DNA of 64,000 nt, taken from NCBI GenBank assembly GCA_036365515.1, contig CM070875.1, positions 96,014,128 to 96,078,127 on the forward strand, given 5' to 3'. How positions within the stretch are numbered: position 1 is the first letter of the stretch; each line of letters opens with the position of its first letter. The position numbers were made by a program, and so were the translations under genes. The DNA is from Torymus aiolomorphi. Its lineage: Eukaryota; Arthropoda; Insecta; Hymenoptera; Torymidae. The notes beneath the pieces were generated by a model, which was given only the letters and a program-made list of their open reading frames with translations, did not search any database and was not told the DNA's origin. This document shows positions 9,815 to 21,120 of this stretch, piece after piece.

Positions 9815-10879
9815 ATGGCTGACTATCCGCCCAACGAGATCGTTGATATGATTTTGGTTTTAGGAGCAAGCCAAAATAATTATAGTGGTGTGGCAAGACT
9901 TTATGCTAAACGCTATCCTGACAGACGACATCCTAACGATAGAGCTATCAGACGTTTAACTCAAGGAGCTCGTGGTGGACACACGGTTCGCCAACGTAGG
10001 CGCCATGAGTATGATGAAAATGATAATCGAGTTGTAACTATCCTTGCGATAATTCATCTTGACCCACACATTAGCGCTCGTCGAGTCGAAAGGGAAATTG
10101 GTATTCCAAGAAATACTTTTTTAAGAATTATGAAGGTGCTTCAACATCACGCGTATCATATTACTTTGGTTCAAGAGCTACAGTTTCAGCATTTCCAACA
10201 GCGTATTGTGTTTTGCCAATGGGCTTTACAAATGATAGAAAATGATCCAGACATTTTTAACTTTGTTCTTTTTTCTGATGAGCCACAATTTCAAAGTGAT
10301 GGGGAACTGAATAGGCATAATTGCCATTATTGGTCTGATGTAAATCTTCATTGGGTCAGAACTGTAAACCATCAAAGACGTTGGAGTATTATGGTATGGT
10401 GCGGGATTATCAATGGATACTTGATTGGCCCTTATTTTTCTGAAGCAAATGTAAATCAACATACCTATTTGACGCTAATAAGAGATGAACTACCTGGAAT
10501 GATGGAAGATGTTGATTTAGAAACGCGACGAAGAATGTGGCTCCAGCAGGACGGCGCAGCACCACATTTCGCTCGAATTGTAGGGGCTTTTTTGAATGAG
10601 CACTATGGTAACAGATGGATTGGTCGAGGAGGTCAGGTTAACTGGCCTGCTTGCTCATCCGATCTTATACCACTAGATTTATATTTATGGGGGTATTTAA
10701 AAAATGCTGTTTTTGAGCAACAACCCACTACAAGAGCAGATATGCAGGATAGGATTCGTCGAGCATGCGCTGCCATTCCGAGACAAACTTTGCAGACCAC
10801 AGTTCGCCATTTTCAAAGGCGGTTGACTATGTGCCTTGAAGCAAATGGTCGTCATTTCGAACACTTGCTTCGAGGTTAA
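9815..10879 (+). CDS. DD41D transposase (DUF4817-type N-terminus), open frame
   Basis: 354 residues, uninterrupted. Residues 1-45 (MADYPPNEIVDMILVLG to RRHP) match the DUF4817-type helix-turn-helix region; a basic segment (RARGGH, RQRRRHEYDEND) and a second HTH-like region around HISARRVEREIGIPRN follow. The catalytic core has FSDEPQFQSDGEL (first Asp), QQDGAAPHFA (second Asp) and PLDLYLWGYLKN (third Asp). I count 41 residues between the second and third Asp, hence DD41D rather than the DD34D of mariner. It belongs to the IS630/Tc1/mariner superfamily and should cut and paste its element using the inverted ends. All three Asp are present, so the gene may be functional. Its 3' third is duplicated in inverted orientation at 9053. 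Confidence 0.9.
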   Translation: MADYPPNEIVDMILVLGASQNNYSGVARLYAKRYPDRRHPNDRAIRRLTQGARGGHTVRQRRRHEYDENDNRVVTILAIIHLDPHISARRVEREIGIPRNTFLRIMKVLQHHAYHITLVQELQFQHFQQRIVFCQWALQMIENDPDIFNFVLFSDEPQFQSDGELNRHNCHYWSDVNLHWVRTVNHQRRWSIMVWCGIINGYLIGPYFSEANVNQHTYLTLIRDELPGMMEDVDLETRRRMWLQQDGAAPHFARIVGAFLNEHYGNRWIGRGGQVNWPACSSDLIPLDLYLWGYLKNAVFEQQPTTRADMQDRIRRACAAIPRQTLQTTVRHFQRRLTMCLEANGRHFEHLLRG

Positions 10880-10897
10880 ATAAAAATTTATTTACAT

Positions 10898-11018
10898 TAG
10901 TGACAGGCGAGGGGACTCACTATAATCAAGCACCCCGTACAGTGAGAGGCAAGGGGACTCACTATAATCAAGCACCCCGACCAGTGAGGCAAGGGGACTC
11001 ACTTTAATTAAGCACCCC
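10898..11018. repeat. GTGAG/CTCAC array, 3 copies, right arm of copy 2
   Basis: Three units of about 40 bp, directly after the transposase stop, mirroring 8875-9036. The low copy number contrasts with 14 units in copy 1. Confidence 0.85.
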
Positions 11019-11203
11019 AAACGAAACAATCCTTACTACGTCCACGTCGTTGTTTCTGGGTAGCGCAGAAAGTAAGGTTAATACATTTATAACAGAAGCT
11101 TCAACGATCTTAAAGTTTGCGTTAAAAAATCATTTTGCCCTTGAGAACAATTTTTCAGGGTTCAGGATGTGTGGGTTTGGGGTATATGGGATTAGCATGC
11201 GTA

Positions 11204-11229
11204 GGGTAGGGATGTGTGGGACTGGGGGG
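11204..11229 (+). other. G-quadruplex-capable run (plus strand)
   Basis: GGG-TA-GGG-ATGTGT-GGG-ACT-GGGGGG fits the G3+N1-7 pattern. It sits in the TG-rich block of the right arm. Confidence 0.45.
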
Positions 11230-11479
11230 TGTGGGGTATGGTTGTGGGACCGGGGTGTAACAGTTCAGCATGTAAGGGCATGAAGTGTATCGGTTTAGGA
11301 TGTGCGAGTTTGAGTTTTGTTTACTAGGATGTGTAAGTTTTGGGTGTGTGGGTTTGGGATGTGTGGGTTTTGGATGTGTGGATTCCTCTATTAAGCCTAC
11401 GATCAATTTGAACCAGCTTAGCCTGTGGTTAATGGAAAAAAACGATTTTAAACGGACTTTTTTTAGTTTGACCTAGATT

Positions 11480-11640
11480 TGACCTTGAAATGACCTTGGA
11501 AAAAATTTCTCAATATGATTTTGAACGTAAAATTTCCCGCTCTTTCCGAATCCGGGGTCAAAACTAGGTGTTTCCATATGAGAAAACCACTTTGACCTTG
11601 AAATAACCTCAAAGGTCAAGTTCAAGGTCAAAGACGTTAG
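11480..11640. promoter_or_regulatory. TCAAGGTCA site cluster, right arm of copy 2
   Basis: TGACCTTGA at 11480 and 11593, TGACCTTGG at 11491 (11 bp after the first), and TCAAGGTCA at 11632. Mirror image of the left-arm cluster. Confidence 0.4.
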
Positions 11641-11756
11641 CGCCATTATGTGGCCCCCTTTATCCCCTATAACTTTTGTCTGAACCATTTTTCTCTATCT
11701 GGTTTAGGTTCCGAGAAATCCGGGTGCGGCGATTAAAATGGGTCACCGTGTATATC

Positions 11757-12552
11757 CATCAGATAATGAGAATACTCAATATGGCTAACTTTTTATAATA
11801 GACCCTCAAGAAGCTGTTGACTATAGAGTAACCACAAACTTAGGTACTGATAGAGATATTATGAATAATTTAGAGCAAGCATATAATAAGACATCACAAT
11901 ATATTTGCTAGGCCGTACATAATGATGAGAGAAGAAATTGATCATCAATGTGAACTATTAGGCTCTAATACTGAGACTGAATTGCAATTATTATTTAGTT
12001 TAACACCTGGATAAGATCGAAATAGATATAATGTTCAAAAATGTAACGAAATAGCTGCTGTTTTTCTTACATCAGCTGATGGTGGTATTCCAGATTCGTA
12101 TGTAACCATTAGAAATAAGGATACACCAGTATTACAATCAATAAATTCAACAGATCCGAACGTTGAGCCTATGGTTTATCCTCTTTTCTTTCCTCATGGA
12201 TGCTTAGGTTGGCATACGAATATTTTCAAAAAAAAATATTAATAGTAACAGAAATGTTGTGATAATAAGTCATGATAATAATGATCAATATGAACAACAA
12301 AGTCGTCAAGTAACGAGATGTAATTATATTAAATACAGAATAGGTATTAGACCTGATAGATTTAATGCATTTTTATTGGGCCGTAGATTATTACAACAAT
12401 GGATCGTAGATAGTTACGTCAAAGTAGAAAGAGCTCGAATTGAATATATTCGAAATAATCAAAAACAGTTACGCGCTGAATCATATCAAGGTTTAGCTGA
12501 TCATTTAGGTCATACAGCAAATCAGGAGAATTGTCAAGTAGATAAATGGTTA
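11757..12552 (+). pseudogene. Helitron protein, middle segment (degraded)
   Basis: Continues the Helitron after the DD41D insertion: IDPQEAVDYRVTTNLGTD, EIDHQCELLGSNTETELQLL, YNVQKCNEIAAVFLTSADGG and YPLFFPHGCLGWH, then CNYIKYRIGIRPDRFNAFLL and a section ending ENCQVDKWLY. These are the conserved stretches before the HUH domain of Helitron-like N-terminal proteins. Stops at about 11909 and 12013 and a frame change near 12235 break it. The mariner at 12555 ends this segment. Confidence 0.8.
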
Positions 12553-12554
12553 TA

Positions 12555-13846
12555 CGAGGGTCATTTGATAAGTACCTAGCCTACAAATGAAAACACCAAA
12601 ATTTTACAAAAAATAAAATTTATTTTTCAGTGTAGTCTCCTTTTAGTTGAATACACTTGGTCCAGCGGTGTTCCAATTTTTTTAACCCCGTTGAAAAAAA
12701 TGTTTTCTCTTGGTTTGCAAAATAGGCCTCCGTGGCGGCGATTATTTCGTTATTGGAGTGGAATCTCTTCCCGGCGAGCGAATTTTTTAGGTTCAGAAAC
12801 AAAAAAAAGTCACACGGAGCCAAATCTGGAGAATACGGTGGATGGGGCAGCAGTTCGTAGCGTAATTCGACCAATTTAGTCGTGGCGAGTGCAGAAGTGT
12901 GAGCCGGTGCATTATTGTGGTGGAAAAGCACTTTCTTTTTAGACAAATGGGGCCGTATTTCTTCTAACACGGCGTCAAATCGGCTCAATAGTTCGGCGTA
13001 GTACTGTCCTATGATCGTTTTGCCCTTCTCCAGATAGTCGATAAAAATCACCTTGAGAATCCCAGAAAACAGTGGCCATCACCTTTCCGGCCGACGGGAC
13101 CGTCTTCGCCTTCTTCGGAGCAGGTTCACCGGGTAAGGTCCACTGTTTTGACTGCTCCTTGGTCTCTGGAGTGTAGTAGTGAATCCATGTTTCGTCGACA
13201 GTCACGTAACGACGCAAAAACTCTTTTGGATTGCGATTAAACAGCTCCAAACACTGCTCTGAATTGGTCACACGGATGCGCTTGTTGTCTGCAGTCAGCA
13301 AACGCGGCACCCACCTTGCTGATAGCTTCCTCATGCCTAAAATCTCATGTAGGATGTGCCACACGCGTTCTTCTGAGATGCCTACTATCGCAGCTATCTC
13401 GTGCACCTTTAATCGGCGGTCTGACAAAACGATATCGTGTATTTTTGTCACGTTCTCCTCCGTAGTGGCTGTTTTCGGAGCACCTGGGCGTGGATCATCA
13501 AAAACCGACGTACGACCACGTTGAAACTCGTTATACCAAAATTTAACGGTCGCCATCGAAGGAGAAGCATCCCCATACACTGCATCCAAGCGTTCTTTAA
13601 TTTCACTGCGCGATTTCCCTTCCAAAAACAAGAATCGAATCACCGACCGATATTGTTCTTTCTCCATTTTTTCAAAAATCAACGGACACATTTGCTTTCA
13701 CACGCTCTCAAAAATAAACTACAACTCCGATCCGGCTGAAATTTCGTCTGTAACCGTTTACAGGAAGATACTGCACTGTAGTGTATTTCTGGTGCGATAG
13801 TGGCACCATCTGGCGGTGAGGCTAGGTACTTGTCAAATGACCCTCG
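12555..13846 (-). mobile_element. Younger mariner element, copy B (1,292 bp), inside the Helitron
   Basis: Same terminal repeats as copy A at 3480, with TA duplications at 12553-12554 and 13847-13848. Nearly identical to copy A throughout. It interrupts the Helitron protein between DKWLY and IFPSTF. Confidence 0.95.
12620..13667 (-). pseudogene. Mariner transposase with 2-bp deletion
   Basis: Nearly identical to the open transposase at 3545-4588 and keeps the Arg-Gly linker residues missing there (QRGRTSVFDD). It lacks two bases (AC) near 13051, after VMATVFWDSQG, which shifts the frame and separates the first catalytic Asp from the second (now HHNNAPAHTS, Asp replaced by Asn) and third. So it has both a frameshift and a substituted catalytic residue. 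Copies A and B therefore carry different lesions. Confidence 0.9.
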
Positions 13847-13848
13847 TA

Positions 13849-15290
13849 TAATATTTCCATCGACATTCGTTCGTTCTCCTAGATATATGATGCAAAATTA
13901 TCAAGATTCCATGGCTATAGTTCGTAGTAAAGGAAAGCCCGATTTGTTTATTACGATGACTTGTAACCCTAATTGGAGGGAGATTGGAGATAATCTGCTA
14001 TCAGGCCAACAGGCATCAGATCATCCTGACATTTGTGCCCGAGTTTTTCACTGAAAGAAAGAACATTTATTGTCTTTAATAAATCAAGGAAAGTATTTTG
14101 GTGCTATAGCAGCTCATGTACATGTTGTGGAATTTCAAAAGCGATGTTTGCCACACGCCCATATTTTGGTTACCTTAAAGGATGGGTACAAGTTGACAAC
14201 CGTTCAAGATATAGAGAAATATATTTCTGCTGAAATTCCTGACCCTGAGAATGATTCTGTATTGTACAATATTGTTGTTCAGAATATGATACATGTTCTA
14301 AGCATTATCCAAAAGAATTTCGAGATAAAACTGTTATATCATCTAATGGTTATCCGTATTATAGACGACAAAATAATGGAAGAACAATAATACGTCGTAA
14401 TCACAACGTGGATAATCATTTCGTAGTACCTTATTGTCCTGGATTATCATGTATATTTAATTGTCATATTAACGTTGAAGTAGTATCCAGTGTCCCATCA
14501 GTAAAATATTTGTATAAGTACGTGTATAAAGGCTATGCTGCCGCAAACATAACATTTGAAGAAACCGATAATGAGAGAGTAATCAGTCATGAGGAAATTC
14601 GTTCTTACATAGAAACTCGATATGTTAGTCCGGTTGAAGCATGTTATCGCATTCTTAGTAAACCATTGTAAATAAAAAGTCATAGTATCATACGATTATC
14701 TGTTCATTTGCCCGAACAACAAATCGTTGTAATCGATGATATAAATAATGAAATGGCAGTCGAAGCAGCATTAAATCGAATGAGTACGATATTAGCTTAC
14801 TTTAAATTAAACGAACAAGATCATACGGCTAGACTATATACCTATACTGAAATTTCTGCTCATTATGTTTATAAACAACACAATGAAAATGGCAATAAAG
14901 TATTTAAGTGGTCTAAACGTAAATCTCATTTCAATTGTATTGGGCGTATGTACTCGGTATCTCCATGCCATATTGAATTATTTCGATTGAGATTATTGTT
15001 ATTACATAGTAGAGGTGCAATAAGTTTTAATGACTTAAAGTTGGTAAATGGTGTGCAGTATGAAACCTTCTCTGAGGATTGCTTAGCTTTAGGTCTAATA
15101 TAAGATGGTCAGGAATGGAGTCGAGCCATTGCAAGAAGCCGTGAATTGGATGATGTCATGTAGTCTTCGTCATTTTTTGTTCGTATATTAATTCATTGTC
15201 AGCCTATTCATACTGAACAATTGTGGGCAAATTTCAAGGATTGCAATGTGACAGTCAATAGAAGAGACATAATTTTTTGACGAAATAGAC
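13849..15290 (+). pseudogene. Helitron Rep domain segment (degraded, HUH motif present)
   Basis: Starts IFPSTFVRSPRYMMQNYQDS, then GKPDLFITMTCNPNWREI. The HUH nuclease motif is visible as CLPHAHILVTL near 14150 and the Rep tyrosine region as KYLYKYVYKG near 14510. Later parts read VHLPEQQIVVIDD, IGRMYSVSPCHIELFRLRLLLLH and FSEDCLALGLI. Stops at 14052-14054, 14669-14671 and 15101-15103 and a frameshift near 14290 break it. No helicase domain follows, so the rolling-circle element is truncated as well as mutated. Confidence 0.85.
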
Positions 15291-15299
15291 GATATTTGA

Positions 15300-16255
15300 G
15301 ATTAATGCCCGCTAAAATCCGTTTCCCGCAGCTGAAACCCTCTCCTTGCAAGTATATAGGTATACATAATATGGGTCAATTCTTCTTGCATTTTCATATC
15401 ATGACTATTGTTTAGGGCTTACAATAATATCGATAATATTAGCATTGAATACATGAATTCAATATTTGATATTGAATATTATTATAGTATTTTATTTATA
15501 TAATTTATAAATACTCTGTGAAATAAGTCGTAATTAGAAATCTTACGTATTAATGTTGTAATTTATAGAATATTTTTTAATACTTTGTTATTAAATCAGT
15601 ATCCATGTGTTACTCATCAAACATTTATAATAACCCAGGCGGAAATAAAACTTAGCAAATAATTATTAATAAGAATATATAATTTAAAAAAAAAGTTTAT
15701 AATTGTTAATAACTGTTTATAAAAATAGGATTTGAGACTATAGTAACAGTTTATAAAAGTTATCAACAGTTTTTTTCTGTTATGAACAGCTAAAAAAAGT
15801 TTATAACAGTAATAAATTCTTTTAAACTTTTTTAAACCACGGTGCATAATCATAAAATCAATCTGTAAAAAGTTATTTTTTTACATAATAATAATAGTTA
15901 TTACTAGTTTAAAATAGTTTTGAATGAATTTAAACTTTGAAATCATTCTTAAATCATTATTATATTAAATCATTATTAATTTTAACTTTAAAATCATTAT
16001 TTTCAATAGATCTTAATAAAACAAGATAGATAAAGCAAAAACAAGATCATACATCGCACCCCTGCTTCAAAGCTCCTCTTATCGGCCCTTCCCACTTTCC
16101 GTACTGCGCAATTTCAGGAATTTAATCATAATGTGTACACTTCGATAAATTAAAACATTATGAAAAAACATTGTGATAAAAAATTAAACTAAACAAATTT
16201 AAAAACGAATACATTAATATTCGAGATGCTTGATAGGGGGCGCGCAAAGTGCGCC
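15300..16255. other. AT-rich sequence without a gene
   Basis: Between 15640 and 15830 the word GTTTATAA with an A/T-rich partner repeats irregularly, on both strands. Nothing else recognisable. Confidence 0.5.
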
Positions 16256-16259
16256 TGTG

Positions 16260-16357
16260 TTGCCTAGTATAGTGAAAAACGCGATTAAAGCTGAAAGATT
16301 AGTCGAGACTCAAAGAGCTCTTAGGAATATAACCGTAGTGAACCCATCAAGTATTCT
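16260..16357 (+). pseudogene. Possible gag fragment left of the TIR structure
   Basis: One frame reads LPSIVKNAIKAERLVETQRA and continues LRNITVVNPSS. It resembles retrotransposon gag by composition, and zinc knuckles resume just beyond the TIR structure at 21222. The assignment rests on position more than motif; chance coding is possible. Confidence 0.3.
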
Positions 16358-16876
16358 TTTATGTCTATTAGCTAGCGCGGCCACTCTCCAACGCCCTCTC
16401 GAAAACTAGTTGATAATTTGTTGCTAATTTGTTGCTAATTTAACCTTTAGAGGACGGGATGGCCCCTATACGGGCCATGCCCATGATCGACCCTTTACAT
16501 GTGTTAGTTTTGAGATGTGAGACATCACAAAAACTCGATTTCTATAGAAAAGTGAGAGAAAACAGTAAACTCTAAAGGTTAATGTAGGCTAGATCCCGGA
16601 GTGGGAAGACGATCAAAAACGCAAGAAAACGTGTTTTGGACGTCGTAAATGGTGTTTTATTTCTTAAAACGGTGAACAACAAATTCATAACTGTGCAGAA
16701 TGTTGTCTATAACATGTTGCTAAGTTGTTATAGTATTCCTAAACTCCATTCTAAAGTCGAAAATGAAAAAATACAAACATTTCATCAGCCTCCCTTATAA
16801 AAACCGATTTTTTTAACAAACCTCATCCACACTTAAAAAATACGATATTCAAACCATACCAAAAATCAATAGCAAT

Positions 16877-17245
16877 ATGAAGAATATCATAACCAAAGGT
16901 AAAGATAAATCTAAAAAAGAATTTGAAAACAACGTAGTTTATCGAATTCATTGTAATCATTGTCCGGCAACATACGTAGGACAAACAAAACGAAAACTAA
17001 TGACGAGAATAAATGAACACAAAACATCAGAAGACTCCGCGACAATTTTACATGAAAACGAAACAGGCCATAAATTTAACTTTATTAATTACAATATATT
17101 AGATAAAGAGGAAAACTTAAATAAAAGATTAATTTCAGAGATGTTACATATACATTTACAGAAACAACCGGTCAATAGAAAAGAAGACACACAAAATCTA
17201 AATCATATATACACACATCTATTACAGACATGTAAAAGAAAATAA
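16877..17245 (+). pseudogene. GIY-YIG endonuclease fragment of a Penelope-like element
   Basis: 122 residues. The GIY-YIG fold is shown by NNVVYRIHCNHCPATYVGQT, where VVY and YVG are the two signature segments, followed by KRKLMTRINEHK. A two-cysteine pair sits between the motifs, as in PLE endonucleases. No reverse transcriptase precedes it, so this is a 3' fragment. The hammerhead-like motif at 17553 lies about 300 bp downstream, the same order as in the PLE at 32.6-34.2 kb. Confidence 0.7.
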
Positions 17246-17552
17246 CGATACACACTCACACCTATAAAATCAAAACAGCATACACACCTGACACCCAGCC
17301 TATTGTTTGTAAACATTGATTTCGGAAATACGTTCTCTAGCAATTCCTATATAAACTGAATAAATATTAAAGGCTTAAAAGAACGAGTTTCGAAACCAAT
17401 ATAAGAGGAACTGTTGAAATTCTCCTCCCCGCAGCAAAAATTACATTGTGAGAAAACTAACTTTGGTAACTATCATAATATTGACAAATCATTTTTTATG
17501 TTTCTTGAAGTGTTAATTCTAAAATAATATTATTATATTTTTATTAAAGTTT

Positions 17553-17584
17553 CTGATGAGGGTGACACTGCTCACCGAAACGTC
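17553..17584 (+). ncRNA. Hammerhead-like ribozyme core downstream of PLE fragment
   Basis: CTGATGAG, then GGTGA, loop, TCACC, then GAAAC: the conserved hammerhead boxes around a 5-bp stem. One extra G lies between the first box and the stem, and I see no good stem I, so it may be inactive. Hammerhead motifs are known from PLEs. Confidence 0.4.
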
Positions 17585-17639
17585 AAAAAAAACATACACA
17601 CGTTGTAAGGGTTTTCATTTCTTACACCTGTTGCCTCGG

Positions 17640-18365
17640 GAAGATCGACAGATTCCCACATCAATATAATGAAAAAAAAAACTGTTTTGGCCGCCGTAAA
17701 TGGGTTTTATTTAGTAAATCGGTGAGCAACAAATTCAAAACTATGCACAATTTTGTTGTTAGTATGTTTCTAAGTTGTTACTCTATTTCTGAATTTGTTC
17801 ACTCAGAAAAACGATCCTCCGGTACCAAAATAAAATTCCTGCTGAAAAAATCTTCCTGCAATAAAAAGGACTTCCTCCCGCTCCGTAGAATCATAATTCA
17901 ATTACAGGAACCGTGGTCTCCTGTTATATGAGGCCAATCCTCCTGCAGGAGGAGAATTTTATGTTTTATTACAATAATATTATGTGTCAGTAATGAAGGA
18001 ATGATATTTTGGGTCTTAGGTCCCCAAAACTCTATTTTATAAATATCATTAAATTGCAATGTAAGACAAGTTTTATTGATAACAGATGACATTAGGACTA
18101 GTATATAAATACTTAAAATAACGAAAGTCTTTTTATTCCATTCATGTATAACAATTTTATTTTTACATTCATTATTTATTTTTTTGTTAATAATTATTAT
18201 ATATATGGGAGGAATTCCTCTTATTGCGATGCGACATTATACTAAGCGGATATTCTTACTTCCATACGAAGTAAATATTATTCGCCTCCGACAGGCAGGT
18301 TCTCATTGGTACAGGAAAATCGTTTTCTGAGTGTTGCTTTAAGATAGGCTAAATCTCTAAGCCGA
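17640..18365. other. Repeat-derived sequence, no gene
   Basis: Contains one diverged unit of the 165-bp repeat (about 17680-17780) and a short perfect palindrome TCCTCCTGCAGGAGGA at 17938-17953. No coding frame of note. Confidence 0.5.
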
Positions 18366-18369
18366 AAAT

Positions 18370-19210
18370 CGATCGAGAACTCGATAAAAACGTATTTTGG
18401 ACCGTGTAAATGATTTTTTATTTAGTAAATCGGTGAACAACAAATTTATAACTGTGTGGAATGTTGTTATTGTGAGCAATGATTTTGTTAATATGTTGAT
18501 AAGTTTATAGGCTTTTTTAAATCTCGAATAATTAAACAAACAACTATCGGATATTTTGCTACTAATTTGTTGCCAATTTGTTACGCATACGGCGATTTTG
18601 TCGCTCGCATTATTTTCGAAAAAAAAAACAGCTGTAGGTCAATTCATAAGCCAGACTATCGACGTTTGTATCTCCTCAGCGATTAGAGATAGCTACACTG
18701 GGGGTTTCGCTCAGACTTCGTCGCTAAGTTTCCGCTAATTTTTTACACTATATTCCCGTTTTTGTCACTCAAGCCGATTTCTAGACACAATCGCGAATGC
18801 ATCTGAAGATCCGCGCCAGAAATGTCACTACCATATTTACCCAGCCACTAACGTTAGAAATAGCAGGTTTCGCCTGCCAGGGCGTCCATAATCTGGTTTA
18901 AGAATTGACCTACAGCTGCGCTTTTTTTTTTTTTTTAATAATGAGAGCGACAAAATCGCCGTATGCGTAACAAATTGGCAACAAATTAGTAACACAATAT
19001 CCAATAGTTGTTTATTTAATTATTCGAAATTTAAAAAAGCCTAAAAACTTATCAACATATTAACAAAATCATTGCTCCCAATAACAACATTCTGCACAGT
19101 TATAAATTTGTTGCTCACCGATTTACTAAGTAAAACCCATATGCGGTGTCCAAAACAGGTTTTTTTTGCGTTTTCCATCGACCTTCGACTCCGGGATCTG
19201 ATCTCTTTTG
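18370..19210. repeat. Inverted repeat, ~320-bp arms
   Basis: 18370-18690 is the approximate reverse complement of 18885-19210. Both contain GACAAAATCGCCGTATGCGT (or complement) and AATTGACCTACAGCTG. The loop is about 195 bp. The outer parts match the 165-bp satellite. Confidence 0.75.
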
Positions 19211-20220
19211 TAGCAGCAAATTCGAAAATAGCCTTAAAAATTAGAAACATATTAATAAGAACATGCCGCACAGCTACAAATTTGTTCACAATTTACTAAA
19301 TAAAACCCCATTACAGCAACAAAAACACGTTTTTTGCGTTTTCGATCGACTTCGACTCCCGGATCTAGCCTATTGTGAAGCATCAAATTCAGGAATACCG
19401 TAACAACTTAGCAACATGTTAAAGACAACATTCTGTACAGTTATAAATTTGTTGCTTACTGTTTTACGAAATAAAACACTATTTACGACGTCTAAAACGC
19501 GTTTTCGATCGACCTTCGACTCCGGGATCTAGCCTCTTTTGTAGCAACAAATCCGAAAATAGTCTAAAAAATTAGAAACATATTAATAACAACATGCCGC
19601 ACAGTTATAAATTTGTCGCTCACCGATTGACTAAATAAAACCCCATTACAGCGACCAAAATACATTTTTTTGCGTTTTCGATCGACTTCCAACTCCAGAA
19701 TCTAGCCTATTGTGAAGCAACAAATCCGAAAACAGTCTTAAAAATTAGAAACATATTAATAACAACATGGCGCACAGTTATAAATTTGTTGCTGACCGAT
19801 TTACTAAATAAAGCCCCATTACAGCGACCAAATCATGTTCTTTTGCGTTTTCGATCGACTTTCGACTCCAGGATCTAGCCTATTGTGCACAACTTAGCAA
19901 CATGTTAAAGAGAACATTCTGCACGGCTATGAATTTGTTGCTTACCGTTTTACGAAATAAAACACCATTTACGGCGTCCAAAAACACGTTTTCTTGCGTT
20001 TTCGATCGATTTTTGGACCCCAAACCTGGCCTATCTTGAAGCAAAAAATTACAATTTTGCGGGAATTATAATTTAGCAACATATTAGCCTCAACGGTTGC
20101 CACAGTTTTGAATTTTCTACTTACCGTTTTACTAAATAAAACACAATTTATAGCGCCCCAAAGTCGATTTCTTACATTCCCGTTGGACTATCGATTTTGG
20201 GTCCAACCCGATCTCAAAGC
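19050..20220. repeat. ~165-bp tandem satellite
   Basis: At least six units marked by GCGTTTTCGATCGACTT, then GGATCTAGCCTATT, a run of A-rich sequence, and TATAAATTTGTTGCT. Starts near 19184, 19350, 19515, 19688, 19862 and 20010. Isolated units occur at about 16590, 17680 and 18370. Confidence 0.85.
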
Positions 20221-20336
20221 AAAAAATTAGCAATAAATTATCCTATAATAGTTTTTTGAATTATTCAAGATTTTAAAAAATTACGTAAGTCGGGTAATGG
20301 CTGGGTACCGCCAGTAGGTGCCATTTTGATTGTGTA

Positions 20337-21120
20337 GATATGGAACCTAGCCTATCTTGAAGCAACAAATTAGCAACAAATTATGCCACCTGTACCGTCA
20401 AAAAATGTTTTGTCATTCAAAAGTTATAACTGTGGCCGTGCCAGCTTAAGTCTTAAGGTAGCACGGCCCGAATAACTCGGTAACGGCAGGAGCGACGAAA
20501 GCGGGATTAGCGTAAAAAATTAGCAACAAATTAGCAACAAAATATCCCACAGTAGTTTGTTGAATTTTTCAAGATTTTAAAAAATTACGTAAGTCGGATG
20601 ATGGCTGGATATTGCAACGAGGCGCCATTTCGATTTTTAAGATTTGGAACCTAGCCTATATTGAAGCAACAAATTAGCAACAAATTATGCCACCTGTCCC
20701 GTCAAAAAATGTTTTGTCGTTCATAAGTTATAACTGTGGCTGTGCTAGCTTAAGTCTAAAGGTAGCAGGGCCTGAATAACTCGATAGCGGCTGGAGCAAC
20801 GAAAGCGGGATTAGCGTAAAAAATTAGCAACAAATTAGCAACAAAATATCCCACAGTAGTTTGTTGAATTTTTCAAGATTTAAAAAAATTACGCAAGTCG
20901 GGTGATGGGCTGGGTACTGCCACTAGGCGCCATTTTGATTTTTAAGATTTGGGACCTAGCCTATATTGAAGCAACAAATTAGCAACAAATTATGCCACCT
21001 GTCCCGTTAAAAAATGTTTTGTCGTTCAAAAGTTATAACTGTGGCCGTGCCAGCTTAAGTCTTAAGGTAGCACGGCCTGAATAACTCGGAAACGGCTGGA
21101 GCAACAAAATCAGGATTAGC
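20337..21120. repeat. ~303-bp tandem repeat, nearly three units
   Basis: Units begin near 20337, 20640 and 20944 with GAACCTAGCCTAT (third GGACCTAGCCTAT). They share AGCAACAAATTATGCCACCT and GTGCCAGCTTAAGTCT, and contain GCACGGCC. The word TTAGCAACAAA recurs throughout. Confidence 0.85.

Larger units (their letters stand above)
8152..11750 (+). mobile_element. DD41D Tc1/mariner-like element, copy 2 (3.6 kb, inverted arms ~1.2 kb)
   Basis: The ends read CACGGTGACCCATTTTAAAC (left) and its near-perfect complement (right), flanked by TA (8150-8151; 11751-11752). The left arm 8152-9398 is an inverted copy of the right arm about 10527-11750. Each arm carries TCAAGGTCA words, a CA/TG-rich block, a GTGAG/CTCAC array and the C-terminal third of the transposase. 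The complete transposase lies on the plus strand. The element splits a Helitron coding region. Confidence 0.9.
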
